A stretch of DNA of 33,227 nucleotides, from the NCBI GenBank assembly GCA_009377435.1, contig WHUC01000008.1, positions 1 to 33,227 on the forward strand, read 5' to 3'. Position numbers and translations under genes: made by a program. Under the pieces are notes generated by a model, which was given only the letters and a program-made list of their open reading frames with translations, was not told the origin of the DNA and made no database searches. Below are positions 18,257 to 25,631 of this stretch, piece after piece. This stretch comes from Acidimicrobiia bacterium (GTDB lineage Bacteria; Actinomycetota; Acidimicrobiia; Spongiisociales; ZC4RG35). Position 1 is the stretch's first letter. Every line of letters starts with the position of its first letter.

Positions 18257-19165
18257 TTATTCGGGGAGCTCGACCTCGGTGCAGGTGTCGGCGTCGAACA
18301 CGATCGCCTCGGTCTCCCTATCGCCACGACGCGACACCACGGTGAGTCTGCTGTCACCCGAGGTGATGGAGTCGACGGTGAGGATCTCGTCGATCCCGAG
18401 CTCGGTGATACAGACCGCCTCGGCCTCCTCCACGGTGAGGGAGTCGGCGCCGCGGGCCGCCGCGGTGCGGCGAAGGTGTTCCACCAGGGCGGCGATCTCG
18501 GCGGATCCGAGGGGGCCGGCGGCGGCGGCCGCCACATCCGGTGACCGGCCCTCGTCGCCTTCGCCGGCGGCGGCGGTGGTGTCGGTGGCCGGCCCGCCGG
18601 CCGCCGTCGTTGCCGCCGGGATGTCCTCGACCACCGTCTCCTCCGTAATCTCGGCGGTCGTGGTGGCCGAGACGTCGTCGTCCTCGCTCGACGCCGTCTC
18701 ATCGGCGAGGGCTGCGGCGGGGACGGTCCCCGAGGTGTCTTCGGTGTCCTCCATGGCGAGGCTGTCGGTATCACCACCCATGTCGAGTCCTCCCCCTCCG
18801 AGCGCATATCCGAGGGCCACCGTCATGGCCATGACGGCGGCGAATCCGATGACCTTGGGATACCACGGCCGCCTTGGCGTAAGGGGGGCGACACCACGGT
18901 CGGGGGGTCTCGTCTCCGGTTCCATCCTGGTTACGGGCGCCTCCTCGAGCGACGTCCAGGTGTTGACGCGGAGTTTGGACCGCTCGTCGTCGGTGAGCTG
19001 TGGGACCGGCCCTTCTGTTAGATAGCGGATCGCCTCCCGTTGCAGACGGAACTCCTGGGCGCACTCCTTGCAATCGGAGACCATACGACGCGCCTCCGGC
19101 CCCCGGGGGTCGGAGGCGGCGAGTTCGGCGAGACGCTCGAGATCGTGGTGGTCGTGACTGCTCAT
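18257..19165 (-). CDS. membrane-anchored anti-sigma factor (RsmA-like)
   Basis: The 302-residue protein has a short cytoplasmic domain with DHHDLERLAEL and a CKEC pair (32-35), one membrane helix (about 104-124), and a long exposed region rich in Ala, Thr, Glu and Asp ending in a small folded segment (about 225-302). This is the layout of a zinc-associated anti-sigma factor. The standard His-xxx-Cys-xx-Cys is incomplete: Met stands where the His should be, although an N-terminal HDHHD could supply ligands. The ATG overlaps the sigma stop by 4 nt (ATGA), which strongly supports partnership. In mycobacteria the matching pair is SigM-RsmA upstream of trxB. Confidence 0.82.
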   Translation of the reverse strand: MSSHDHHDLERLAELAASDPRGPEARRMVSDCKECAQEFRLQREAIRYLTEGPVPQLTDDERSKLRVNTWTSLEEAPVTRMEPETRPPDRGVAPLTPRRPWYPKVIGFAAVMAMTVALGYALGGGGLDMGGDTDSLAMEDTEDTSGTVPAAALADETASSEDDDVSATTTAEITEETVVEDIPAATTAAGGPATDTTAAAGEGDEGRSPDVAAAAAGPLGSAEIAALVEHLRRTAAARGADSLTVEEAEAVCITELGIDEILTVDSITSGDSRLTVVSRRGDRETEAIVFDADTCTEVELPE

Positions 19166-19728
19166 GTACCTCTAGGACGGTCGGAGGGCTCCCGAAGGTT
19201 CCCTAGATCTTCTGCCAGTTGTTTGCGGCCCCGGTGGAGACGGGACTTGACGGTCCCCTCCGCTACCTCGAGCACATCGGCCGCCTCGGCCACCGACGCA
19301 CCCTGTAAGTCGCACAGGATGATCGCGGCCCGGTACTCGTCGGGAATTCTGGCGAGGGCGTCCTCTATCACCGGCCGTAGCTCGACAGCGGCGTAGGGGT
19401 CGGTGGCGGCGGAATCCTCGGGCTCTGGCACCGACTCCAGCGGGGTGGTGGGCCTGCGCTTCTTCGCCCGGAGCCGATCGAGACAGGTGTTGACCGCGAT
19501 GCGATACATCCATGTCGACACCTTGGCGTCGCCCCGGAACTGATGGGCTTTCCTGAAGACGGTGAGAAAGGTGTCCTGGGCGGCGTCGAGTGCCGCCTCC
19601 CGACTCCGCATCATACGGAGACACACCGCGAATATCCGCTCCTCGTGACGGCGCATCAGCATGTCGAAGGCGCGTCGATCACCCTCGGTCACCCGACGGA
19701 TGAGATCGGTGTCTTCGCCCCCATCCAT
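19162..19728 (-). CDS. ECF-family RNA polymerase sigma factor (SigM-like)
   Basis: This 188-residue protein has sigma region 2 (about 10-80; AFDMLMRRHEERIFAVCLRM and DAAQDTFLTVFRKAHQF), a short linker, and region 4 (about 122-175; IPDEYRAAIILCDLQG and AEGTVKSRLHRGRKQLAEDL). There are no regions 1 or 3, so it is an extracytoplasmic-function sigma factor. It is co-translated with its presumed anti-sigma factor and lies upstream of trxB-trxA, the position of sigM in mycobacteria; orthology is inferred from synteny. Upstream, GAAAAC and CGATAG with a 15-bp spacer might be an autoregulated ECF promoter, but the match is weak. Confidence 0.9.
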   Translation of the reverse strand: MDGGEDTDLIRRVTEGDRRAFDMLMRRHEERIFAVCLRMMRSREAALDAAQDTFLTVFRKAHQFRGDAKVSTWMYRIAVNTCLDRLRAKKRRPTTPLESVPEPEDSAATDPYAAVELRPVIEDALARIPDEYRAAIILCDLQGASVAEAADVLEVAEGTVKSRLHRGRKQLAEDLGNLREPSDRPRGT

Positions 19729-19901
19729 GGGTCAGGGGACTATCGAGATGTGGGAGATAGTTTTCACACCGACCGCGGAGTCTACCGACTACCAGTGGTC
19801 TGTCGCCGAAATAGCTACGCGGTCTCGCCGGCCCTAGACGCCGCTTGCTGCGTCCTCGTCCTCGAAGCACCGCCCCGGGTGCGCCTTCGTTCTGCGTCCT
19901 T

Positions 19902-19919
19902 GCCATCGGCGCCGATGGC
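19902..19919. repeat. perfect 18-bp palindrome
   Basis: GCCATCGGCGCCGATGGC is its own reverse complement. It lies 17 nt after the stop of the pseudokinase gene on the minus strand and 170 nt before the sigma gene. It may be a hairpin ending the pseudokinase transcript (no T-run follows) or an operator for the sigma operon. Confidence 0.5.
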
Positions 19920-19936
19920 TCGGCGACACCGCAGCA

Positions 19937-21244
19937 TCAATTCAGCGACAGACCACTGGGGATGATCTCACGGAACTCGGTGACAAAGCCGTCGTCGGTG
20001 TCGGCCAGGTCGGTCATCCAGATCAACCAGTGTCCATCCGAGCGGGCCGGCACGGTGAGATCGAGACCCGACGGCCCTATCGAGCCCGATGCGATCCGCT
20101 CCCAGTCATCTGGCTCGGCCCCCACCGAATCCGACCAGAAGACCACCAGTTCGGTGCCCTCCGACGGGGACGACATGTCCAAAGCGGTCACCGTGCCCGT
20201 CACCGATATCACCACGCCCACCCCCTCCTTGAGTCGAGGAAGGGGATCACGGTACAGCTCGGTCCGCCACGACGTGCCCACGTCGCCGTCGGCTGCCATC
20301 TCCACGTCCTCGTCCCTCTCCTCGTGATCACCGAAGGGGTCGAGGGTGGCGACGTCGGTGACGAGGGGGAAATCGCCGGGGGGAGTCGTGGTGGTGGGAA
20401 CGGAGACGGTTATGGCGGCCGGTGCCGCCGGTGGCTGGACGACGGGAGGGATGAGGGGTGTGCCCTCGGGTACGAAGAGACGCGCTACTCCGAGGAGGAC
20501 CAGGGCGAGGACCACGAGACCGCCCGCCACGAAGAGCAATCTCCGTGACCACCCGGGTGATTCGGGTTCGGGTTGCCGGGGCCGGGGGGCCTCCCTCAAG
20601 GCAATCGCAAACCGTTCCGCACCCATCCTGCCGTTTCGGCCCGATGCCAGGATCCGGTCGATCATCGGCGAGAGACCGTCGATGGCCTCCGACGGAGGGC
20701 TCCCGATCGGGTTGGGATTGCCCAACAGACCCTGTTCCAGGGTGGAGGCAAGGGCGCTGACGTCACCCTCGGGTCGCGTTGTGACCGGTTTGCGGCCGAA
20801 GGCCCCCAACTTGGCCGGTTTGCCCACGGTGTAGGCGATGGCGCCCGGGTCGATGGCGCCGTGGACCACATCCACCCTGTGGAGTGTCGACAGGGCATCG
20901 GCCAGTCCGGGGGCGTTCTCGTGGAACGCGGCCACATCGATCGGTCTCCCGCCGGCGAGTCGTGACGCCAGGGTCGCTCCCCCCGTCCATTCCGACACCG
21001 AGTAGGCACCGCCGGTCACCTCCTCGACCCCATAGACGACGGCGATATGGGGGTGGTTGACCTTGGAGGCCTCGAGGACGGCGTCGACGAAGGCTCTTCT
21101 CCGCTGTGGGGTGGTGTCGGGTCCGAGAGAACGGATGAGAACGGGACGATCGAGTGGTTCGTCGGTGGCTAGCCACTCCTCCACATCACCATCGCGTCCG
21201 AGACGTACCTCGAGACGGTATCTGGCGGCTATCGGTGGGGGCAT
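19937..21244 (-). CDS. membrane-anchored pseudokinase (MviN C-terminal-like)
   Basis: The 435 residues contain a protein-kinase-like domain (about 8-215), a membrane helix (about 234-256), a Pro/Thr-rich stretch, and an extracellular beta-rich domain (about 295-430) with DGDVGTSWRTELY. The kinase core is dead: the ATP-binding lysine is Arg38 (PVLIRSL), the HRD loop is HGAID (128-132) and DFG is AFG (148-150). This order matches the C-terminal half of mycobacterial MviN (Rv3910), where a MurJ lipid II flippase is fused to a pseudokinase that binds FhaA. Here the flippase is missing and the protein starts at its own ATG with AGGA 7 nt upstream. The gene lies upstream of the sigM-like gene, again matching Rv3910. 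A peptidoglycan role is inference. Confidence 0.85.
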   Translation of the reverse strand: MPPPIAARYRLEVRLGRDGDVEEWLATDEPLDRPVLIRSLGPDTTPQRRRAFVDAVLEASKVNHPHIAVVYGVEEVTGGAYSVSEWTGGATLASRLAGGRPIDVAAFHENAPGLADALSTLHRVDVVHGAIDPGAIAYTVGKPAKLGAFGRKPVTTRPEGDVSALASTLEQGLLGNPNPIGSPPSEAIDGLSPMIDRILASGRNGRMGAERFAIALREAPRPRQPEPESPGWSRRLLFVAGGLVVLALVLLGVARLFVPEGTPLIPPVVQPPAAPAAITVSVPTTTTPPGDFPLVTDVATLDPFGDHEERDEDVEMAADGDVGTSWRTELYRDPLPRLKEGVGVVISVTGTVTALDMSSPSEGTELVVFWSDSVGAEPDDWERIASGSIGPSGLDLTVPARSDGHWLIWMTDLADTDDGFVTEFREIIPSGLSLN

Positions 21245-21304
21245 CTGATCTTCCTGGGAACCTCCTAAACAGGTGCAGGTCGTAACTCTGACCGCCCAAC
21301 GGCA

Positions 21305-22042
21305 TTAGGCGACCGGCGCCTGGTTCCGGGGTCGGTCCCGGCGATACACGCCGAGTATCGTGGAATGGGTGGTGAAGCCGTGCTCACGGTACAGGGCTAT
21401 GACGCCATCGGCGTCGGGACGGACGTTGAGGACCATGCGCTGACAAGCGTTCTCGAGAGCCCATGCCTTCGCCGACGCGATCAGAATCGAGCCGACCCCC
21501 CTTCCCTGCCAGTTGGGATGCGTGGCGACCCGCTGTAGATACCCGATGGCGTATCGGTCGGCGCCGACGATGGCGAAACCGGTGAGCTGTTCCCCGTCGG
21601 TGGTGACGAAGATCTCGGACCGCGGCGTGGCCCCGAGGGCGTCCCTGAGACCGAGCCTGCCCACCCTCCAAGGCTTCTCGAACGCCGAGTTGTCGATCTC
21701 GGCGAGCCGCTCGAGACCGCCGGTATGGGTACTCGCCGCCCCATGGACATCGGGGGAATGCGCCAGGTCGCAACTCATGACCATCAATTCGAGATCGGGC
21801 ACGAAACCCCGGGATTCCCAGCGCGGCCACTCCTCCACAGGGACGGCCGGTGACCTGACCGTGGGAACCCACTCGAGTGTGGCCGTCACGCACGCCTCGA
21901 CGAACGAGTCGGTGGCGAAACCCACCCGTATGGCGGCGACATCGGCGTCGTCATCCCAGGGCCGCACGTGGCTCCGCATCACCAGACGTCGGAAGACGAC
22001 CTCGCCCGGCCATTCACCTGCGCGTCGCAATCCGGTCATCAC
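21305..22042 (-). CDS. GNAT-family N-acetyltransferase
   Basis: The protein (about 245 residues) ends in a clear GNAT domain: the acetyl-CoA loop is HPNWQGRGVGSILI, followed by ALENACQRMVLNVRPDADGVIALYREHGF. The N-terminal half (about 20-120) may be a second, degenerate GNAT fold, as in two-domain enzymes. The substrate is unknown; the C-terminal half resembles RimI-type protein acetyltransferases. Candidate starts are GTG at 22040-22042, the adjacent ATG at 22037-22039 and ATG at 21977-21979. I favour the GTG because TACTGT lies 7 nt before it. It is divergent from an HDAC-family gene and co-directional with the pseudokinase. Confidence 0.8.
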   Translation of the reverse strand: MMTGLRRAGEWPGEVVFRRLVMRSHVRPWDDDADVAAIRVGFATDSFVEACVTATLEWVPTVRSPAVPVEEWPRWESRGFVPDLELMVMSCDLAHSPDVHGAASTHTGGLERLAEIDNSAFEKPWRVGRLGLRDALGATPRSEIFVTTDGEQLTGFAIVGADRYAIGYLQRVATHPNWQGRGVGSILIASAKAWALENACQRMVLNVRPDADGVIALYREHGFTTHSTILGVYRRDRPRNQAPVA

Positions 22043-22048
22043 ATATGG

Positions 22049-22055
22049 GACAGTA
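22049..22055. promoter_or_regulatory. overlapping divergent -10 elements
   Basis: On the minus strand TACTGT (complement of 22050-22055) is 7 nt before the GNAT GTG; on the plus strand GACAGT (22049-22054) is 6 nt before the deacetylase GTG. The two hexamers share five base pairs, so both genes may use one symmetric promoter core. Confidence 0.35.
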
Positions 22056-22060
22056 CGGGT

Positions 22061-23062
22061 GTGGATCTGGTCTACGTGACACATCCGGCGTTCGCCCTGC
22101 ACGACACGGGCGACTGGCATCCGGAACGCCCGGCGCGTCTCCGGGCTGTCGAGGCGGGGGTACACAACTCCGGGTTGAATGTGATCGAGATCGAGGCCGG
22201 CCCCGTCGACCGACGGCTCCTCGAGTCCGTTCACCGCCCGGGCTATGTCGCCGCCATCGAGAGGTTCATCGCCGGCGGTGGTGGGGAGCTCGATCCCGAC
22301 ACCGTGGTCGGTGGGGAGTCGTGGATGGCCGCCATCCATGCGGCCGGTGCGGGCATCGATGCGGTGGAGGCGCTCTCCCCGGGGAGAACCGCCTTTGTCG
22401 CGACCCGACCCCCCGGTCATCACGCTCTACCCGACCGGGCGATGGGGTTTTGCGTGTTCAACAACATTGCCATCACGGCCCGGTATCTGATCGACTCCGG
22501 TCAGCGGGTGGCCATCGTGGACTGGGACGTGCACCATGGCAATGGAACCGAGACGATCTTCGCCGATGAGCCCGACGCTCTCTACATGAGCATCCACCAG
22601 CATCCCTTCTATCCCTTCGAGGGGTCGCTGGAGAATCTTGGTTTCGGGGAAGCCGCCGGAATGACCCTCAACCTCCCCGTTCCCGCCCACACGGCAGGCG
22701 ATCTGTACGCCGCTGCCTTCACCGACCTCTTCCTTCCCGTCCTCTCCGCCTTCAAGCCGGATTGGATCCTGGTCTCGGGCGGTTTCGACGCCCACAGTGG
22801 CGATCCGCTGGCCGAGCTCAGGCTCGAGTCAGCCGATTACGGGTGGTTCGCCTCGAAACTGGTCGCGGTGGTCCCCCCGCACCGACTCGCCATCTTTCTC
22901 GAGGGTGGTTACCACCTGCCGGCCCTCGCCGACTCGGTCGAGATGAGTCTGCGGGGTGGTGCCGGTGATGAGTTCGCAATTCCGCAGGGTTCCTCCCCCG
23001 AGGTCGCCTGGTCCAACCTGCGCAGGCTTATCGATATAGCCCGCAAGCACTGGGACATCTGA
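22061..23062 (+). CDS. histone-deacetylase-family deacetylase (AcuC-like)
   Basis: The 333 residues fit the arginase-fold zinc deacetylase family (AcuC, acetylpolyamine amidohydrolases, class II HDACs). The catalytic His pair is in RPPGHHALP (120-121), the zinc ligands are Asp156 and His158 in DWDVHHGNGTE and the Asp of SGGFDAHSGDPLAEL, and a glycine-rich EGGYHLPAL follows. All catalytic residues are present, so it should be active on acetyl-lysine, acetylpolyamine or a similar amide. The GTG at 22061 starts directly with family-like MDLVYVTHPAFALHDTGDWHPERPARL. Its divergent neighbour is an acetyltransferase. Confidence 0.88.
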   Translation: MDLVYVTHPAFALHDTGDWHPERPARLRAVEAGVHNSGLNVIEIEAGPVDRRLLESVHRPGYVAAIERFIAGGGGELDPDTVVGGESWMAAIHAAGAGIDAVEALSPGRTAFVATRPPGHHALPDRAMGFCVFNNIAITARYLIDSGQRVAIVDWDVHHGNGTETIFADEPDALYMSIHQHPFYPFEGSLENLGFGEAAGMTLNLPVPAHTAGDLYAAAFTDLFLPVLSAFKPDWILVSGGFDAHSGDPLAELRLESADYGWFASKLVAVVPPHRLAIFLEGGYHLPALADSVEMSLRGGAGDEFAIPQGSSPEVAWSNLRRLIDIARKHWDI

Positions 23063-23088
23063 GCGGCCGGCTGTAACGCGGGCCGCTC
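23061..23088 (+). terminator. candidate terminator hairpin after the deacetylase
   Basis: GAGCGGCC (23061-23068) pairs with GGCCGCTC (23081-23088) over 8 bp around a 12-nt loop, beginning inside the deacetylase stop codon. No T-run follows. It separates this gene from the pcnA promoter. Confidence 0.4.
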
Positions 23089-23095
23089 CGCCATC

Positions 23096-23101
23096 TACCA
23101 T
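23096..23101 (+). promoter_or_regulatory. -10 element for the CCA-adding enzyme gene
   Basis: TACCAT ends 8 nt before the GTG start at 23110. No Shine-Dalgarno sequence precedes the start, consistent with leaderless translation. Confidence 0.35.
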
Positions 23102-23109
23102 CCTGGCCT

Positions 23110-24486
23110 GTGATTCCGGACCGATTCCGCTGGATACTCGACCCAGCCCTCCCCCCGATCCAGCTCGCCGAGCTGTTCAGCGAAGCCCGCCACAGTCTCT
23201 GTCTGGTCGGTGGGTCGGTGCGCGACGCCTTTCTCGGGCGACAGAGTCCCGATTTCGATTTCACCACCGACGCCCGTCCCGGGGAGATCCGAGGGTTGGT
23301 GGCGGGGTGGGCCGACGCCGTGTTCGAGGTCGGCGCCGCCTTCGGAACCATCGGCGCCAGGAAAGGGGATCACGACATCGAGATCACCACTTTTCGCCAG
23401 GAGATCTATCGCGACGATAGCCGCAAGCCGGAGGTCACCTTCTCGGACGATATCGAGACCGATCTCTCCCGGCGCGACTTCACTGTCAACGCCATGGCAT
23501 TCGAGCTCCCCTCCCTCGCTCTGGTCGATCCCTACGGCGGCTCGGCCGATCTGGTGGCGGGCATCCTGAGGACACCGCTTGCTCCGGAGATCTCCTTTGG
23601 TGACGACCCCCTACGGATGATGCGGATGTATCGGTTCCAGGCGCAGTTCGGCTTCACACCCGATGCCGCCGTCGAGACCGCCGCGTCCGAGATGGCCGGT
23701 CGACTCGACATCGTCTCGGCGGAGAGGATCCGCGACGAGCTCAACAAGTTGATCGTTGCACCCCATGTCGACCTGGGATTGGAGGGCCTTGTGAGATCGG
23801 GTCTGGCCGACCACTTCATTCCCGAGCTCCCCGCCCTGGCCATGGAGCAGGACCCGGTTCATCGTCACAAGGACGTGCTTGCCCACACCATCGCCGTGGT
23901 GGCGACCGCCAGCCCCGATCTGACACTCCGGCTCGCCGCCCTGATGCACGACATCGGGAAACCCGCCACGCGGAACATCAATTCCGACGGGGTTGCCTTC
24001 CACCACCACGAGGTCGTTGGCGCCAGGATGACACGGACCAGAATGGCTGCCCTCCAGTACCCGAAACGGCTCATCTCCGATGTCAGCCGGTTGGTGTTCC
24101 TCCATCTCCGACCCCACACCCTCGAGATGGGTTGGACCGACTCGGCGGTGCGACGCTACGTACGTGACGCCGGCCCCCTCCTCGAACGTCTCAACGAGCT
24201 GGTCCGTTGCGACGTGACCACGGCGAACCGACGACGTGCGCAGGTCATCCAGCGTCGTATCGACGAGTTGGAGGCGCGGATCGATCATCTCGCCGAGCAG
24301 GAGGAGCTCGCCGCCATCCGACCTCCTATTGACGGGCACGATGTGATGCGGATCCTCGACATACCCCCCGGTCCCCGTGTCGGGGAGGTGATGGACATGT
24401 TGCTGGAGAAACGTCTCGACGATGGGCCGTACCCGGTCGACGAGGCGGAGCTTCTCGTCCGCGAATGGGGTGAGACCCACCCCTGA
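23110..24486 (+). CDS. pcnA: CCA tRNA nucleotidyltransferase with HD domain
   Basis: This class II nucleotidyltransferase adds or repairs the tRNA 3' CCA end. The 458 residues show LVGGSVRDAFLGRQSPDFDFTTDA (catalytic GGSVRD and DxD), the RRDFTVNAMAF motif, the neck region GDDPLRMMRMYRFQAQFGF, and an HD phosphohydrolase domain (HRHKDVLAHT and RLAALMHDIGKP, about 255-385). In mycobacteria the homologue (called pcnA) also lies near the origin beside the MviN/SigM genes, so this extends the syntenic block. The alternative name is cca. The start is GTG. Confidence 0.93.
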   Translation: MIPDRFRWILDPALPPIQLAELFSEARHSLCLVGGSVRDAFLGRQSPDFDFTTDARPGEIRGLVAGWADAVFEVGAAFGTIGARKGDHDIEITTFRQEIYRDDSRKPEVTFSDDIETDLSRRDFTVNAMAFELPSLALVDPYGGSADLVAGILRTPLAPEISFGDDPLRMMRMYRFQAQFGFTPDAAVETAASEMAGRLDIVSAERIRDELNKLIVAPHVDLGLEGLVRSGLADHFIPELPALAMEQDPVHRHKDVLAHTIAVVATASPDLTLRLAALMHDIGKPATRNINSDGVAFHHHEVVGARMTRTRMAALQYPKRLISDVSRLVFLHLRPHTLEMGWTDSAVRRYVRDAGPLLERLNELVRCDVTTANRRRAQVIQRRIDELEARIDHLAEQEELAAIRPPIDGHDVMRILDIPPGPRVGEVMDMLLEKRLDDGPYPVDEAELLVREWGETHP

Positions 24487-24495
24487 TCCGGGGCT

Positions 24496-24515
24496 ATGCG
24501 CATATGCGTATAATG
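24496..24515 (+). promoter_or_regulatory. ArgR operator overlapping the argC -10
   Basis: The 20-bp sequence ATGCGCATATGCGTATAATG holds an imperfect dyad (ATGCGCAT/ATGCGTAT) and a perfect TATAAT (24509-24514). The TATAAT ends exactly 6 nt before the argC ATG. An identical 20-mer precedes argR. Repressor bound here would cover the -10. Confidence 0.8.
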
Positions 24516-24520
24516 TGGTG

Positions 24521-25540
24521 ATGTTCAACGCAGCCGTGCTCGGTGCCTCCGGTTACGCCGGTGGCGAGATGGTGCGGATCCTCGATCGTCATCCCGGGAT
24601 CGCCGTCAGCCATCTCGGCGCCCACAGTCGCGCCGGGGAGACACTGAGTGCCGTGCAGCCCCACCTCACCGACGGTGGACGAACACTCGGGGACAATGAT
24701 CCCGATCACATCCCCGACGACGTCGATGTCGCCTTTCTCGCCCTGCCGCACGGATCGTCCACCGAAACCGGTATCGCCCTGCGGGATCGGGGGATAACGG
24801 TGGTCGACCTCGGATCAGACTTCCGTCTCGACAGCAACGAGCGGTACCGACAGGCCTACGGGTCGGACCACCCCCGACCCGATCACCTCCCGGAGTGGAG
24901 ATACGGCCTCCCCGAGCTCTTCGATGTGACCGAATCCCGTCAGGTGGCCGCCCCCGGCTGCTATCCGACGGCGGTGCTCCTCGCCATCGCCCCCCTCGCC
25001 GCCGCCGGACTGGTCGATCCGTCGGCCATTGTCGCCGACTGTCTCTCCGGGGTGTCGGGGGCGGGACGCGCCCTCCGTGAGGATCTGGCGTATGGGGCTG
25101 TGGACGAGGGGGTGCGGGCATATGCGGTGACCACCCACCGGCATCGTCCCGAGATCGAGATGGCACTCGAGGCCTACGGGATCGACCATCCCCGTGTCGT
25201 CTTCACCCCCCACCTCGTCCCCATGCTCCGCGGCGAGTTGGCGACGGTCACCGCCCCCACCGAGACGGATGTCTCCACCGCCCGGGATGCCCTCGAGGAG
25301 GTGTACTCGGACAAGGTCTTCGTGTCCGTCATCGATGGACCACCCCAGACCCGTTGGGTCGTCGGTTCCAATCGCACCCTCATCGCGGTGTGGGTGGACG
25401 AGTGGACCGGTCGTCTCATAGTCCAGTCGGCCATCGACAACCTCGTCAAGGGGGCGGCCGGACAGGCGGTGCAGTGCGCCAACCTCATGCTGGGCCTCGA
25501 CGAGACCGCCGGTCTCTCCCTCGACGGGTGGATGCCCTAG
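24521..25540 (+). CDS. argC: N-acetyl-gamma-glutamyl-phosphate reductase
   Basis: ArgC reduces N-acetylglutamyl phosphate to the semialdehyde with NADPH, the third step to ornithine. The 339 residues show the Rossmann GASGYAGGEMVRIL (8-21), LGSDFRLD, the catalytic cysteine in VAAPGCYPTAVLL, and HRHRPEIE with the conserved histidine. The ATG at 24521 has no ribosome-binding site and lies 6 nt after a perfect -10, so translation is probably leaderless; the longer frame upstream overlaps pcnA and the promoter. It is the first gene of the arg cluster, and the next gene is argB rather than argJ. Confidence 0.95.
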   Translation: MFNAAVLGASGYAGGEMVRILDRHPGIAVSHLGAHSRAGETLSAVQPHLTDGGRTLGDNDPDHIPDDVDVAFLALPHGSSTETGIALRDRGITVVDLGSDFRLDSNERYRQAYGSDHPRPDHLPEWRYGLPELFDVTESRQVAAPGCYPTAVLLAIAPLAAAGLVDPSAIVADCLSGVSGAGRALREDLAYGAVDEGVRAYAVTTHRHRPEIEMALEAYGIDHPRVVFTPHLVPMLRGELATVTAPTETDVSTARDALEEVYSDKVFVSVIDGPPQTRWVVGSNRTLIAVWVDEWTGRLIVQSAIDNLVKGAAGQAVQCANLMLGLDETAGLSLDGWMP

Positions 25541-25570
25541 TGGTCTCCCACACCCCAGCACGGTCCGTTC

Positions 25571-25591
25571 TGGCGCGCTATTCGTGCGCCA
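25571..25591 (+). repeat. hairpin in the argC-argB gap
   Basis: TGGCGCGC (25571-25578) pairs with GTGCGCCA (25584-25591), 8 bp including one G-T pair, around the loop TATTC. It lies in the 91-nt argC-argB gap where argJ is expected in many actinobacteria. No T-run follows, so it is more likely an mRNA processing or stability element than a terminator. Confidence 0.45.
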
Positions 25592-25631
25592 TGGAGCCGG
25601 AATCGGGCGCGAGAACGGTGGTGATCCGCCC

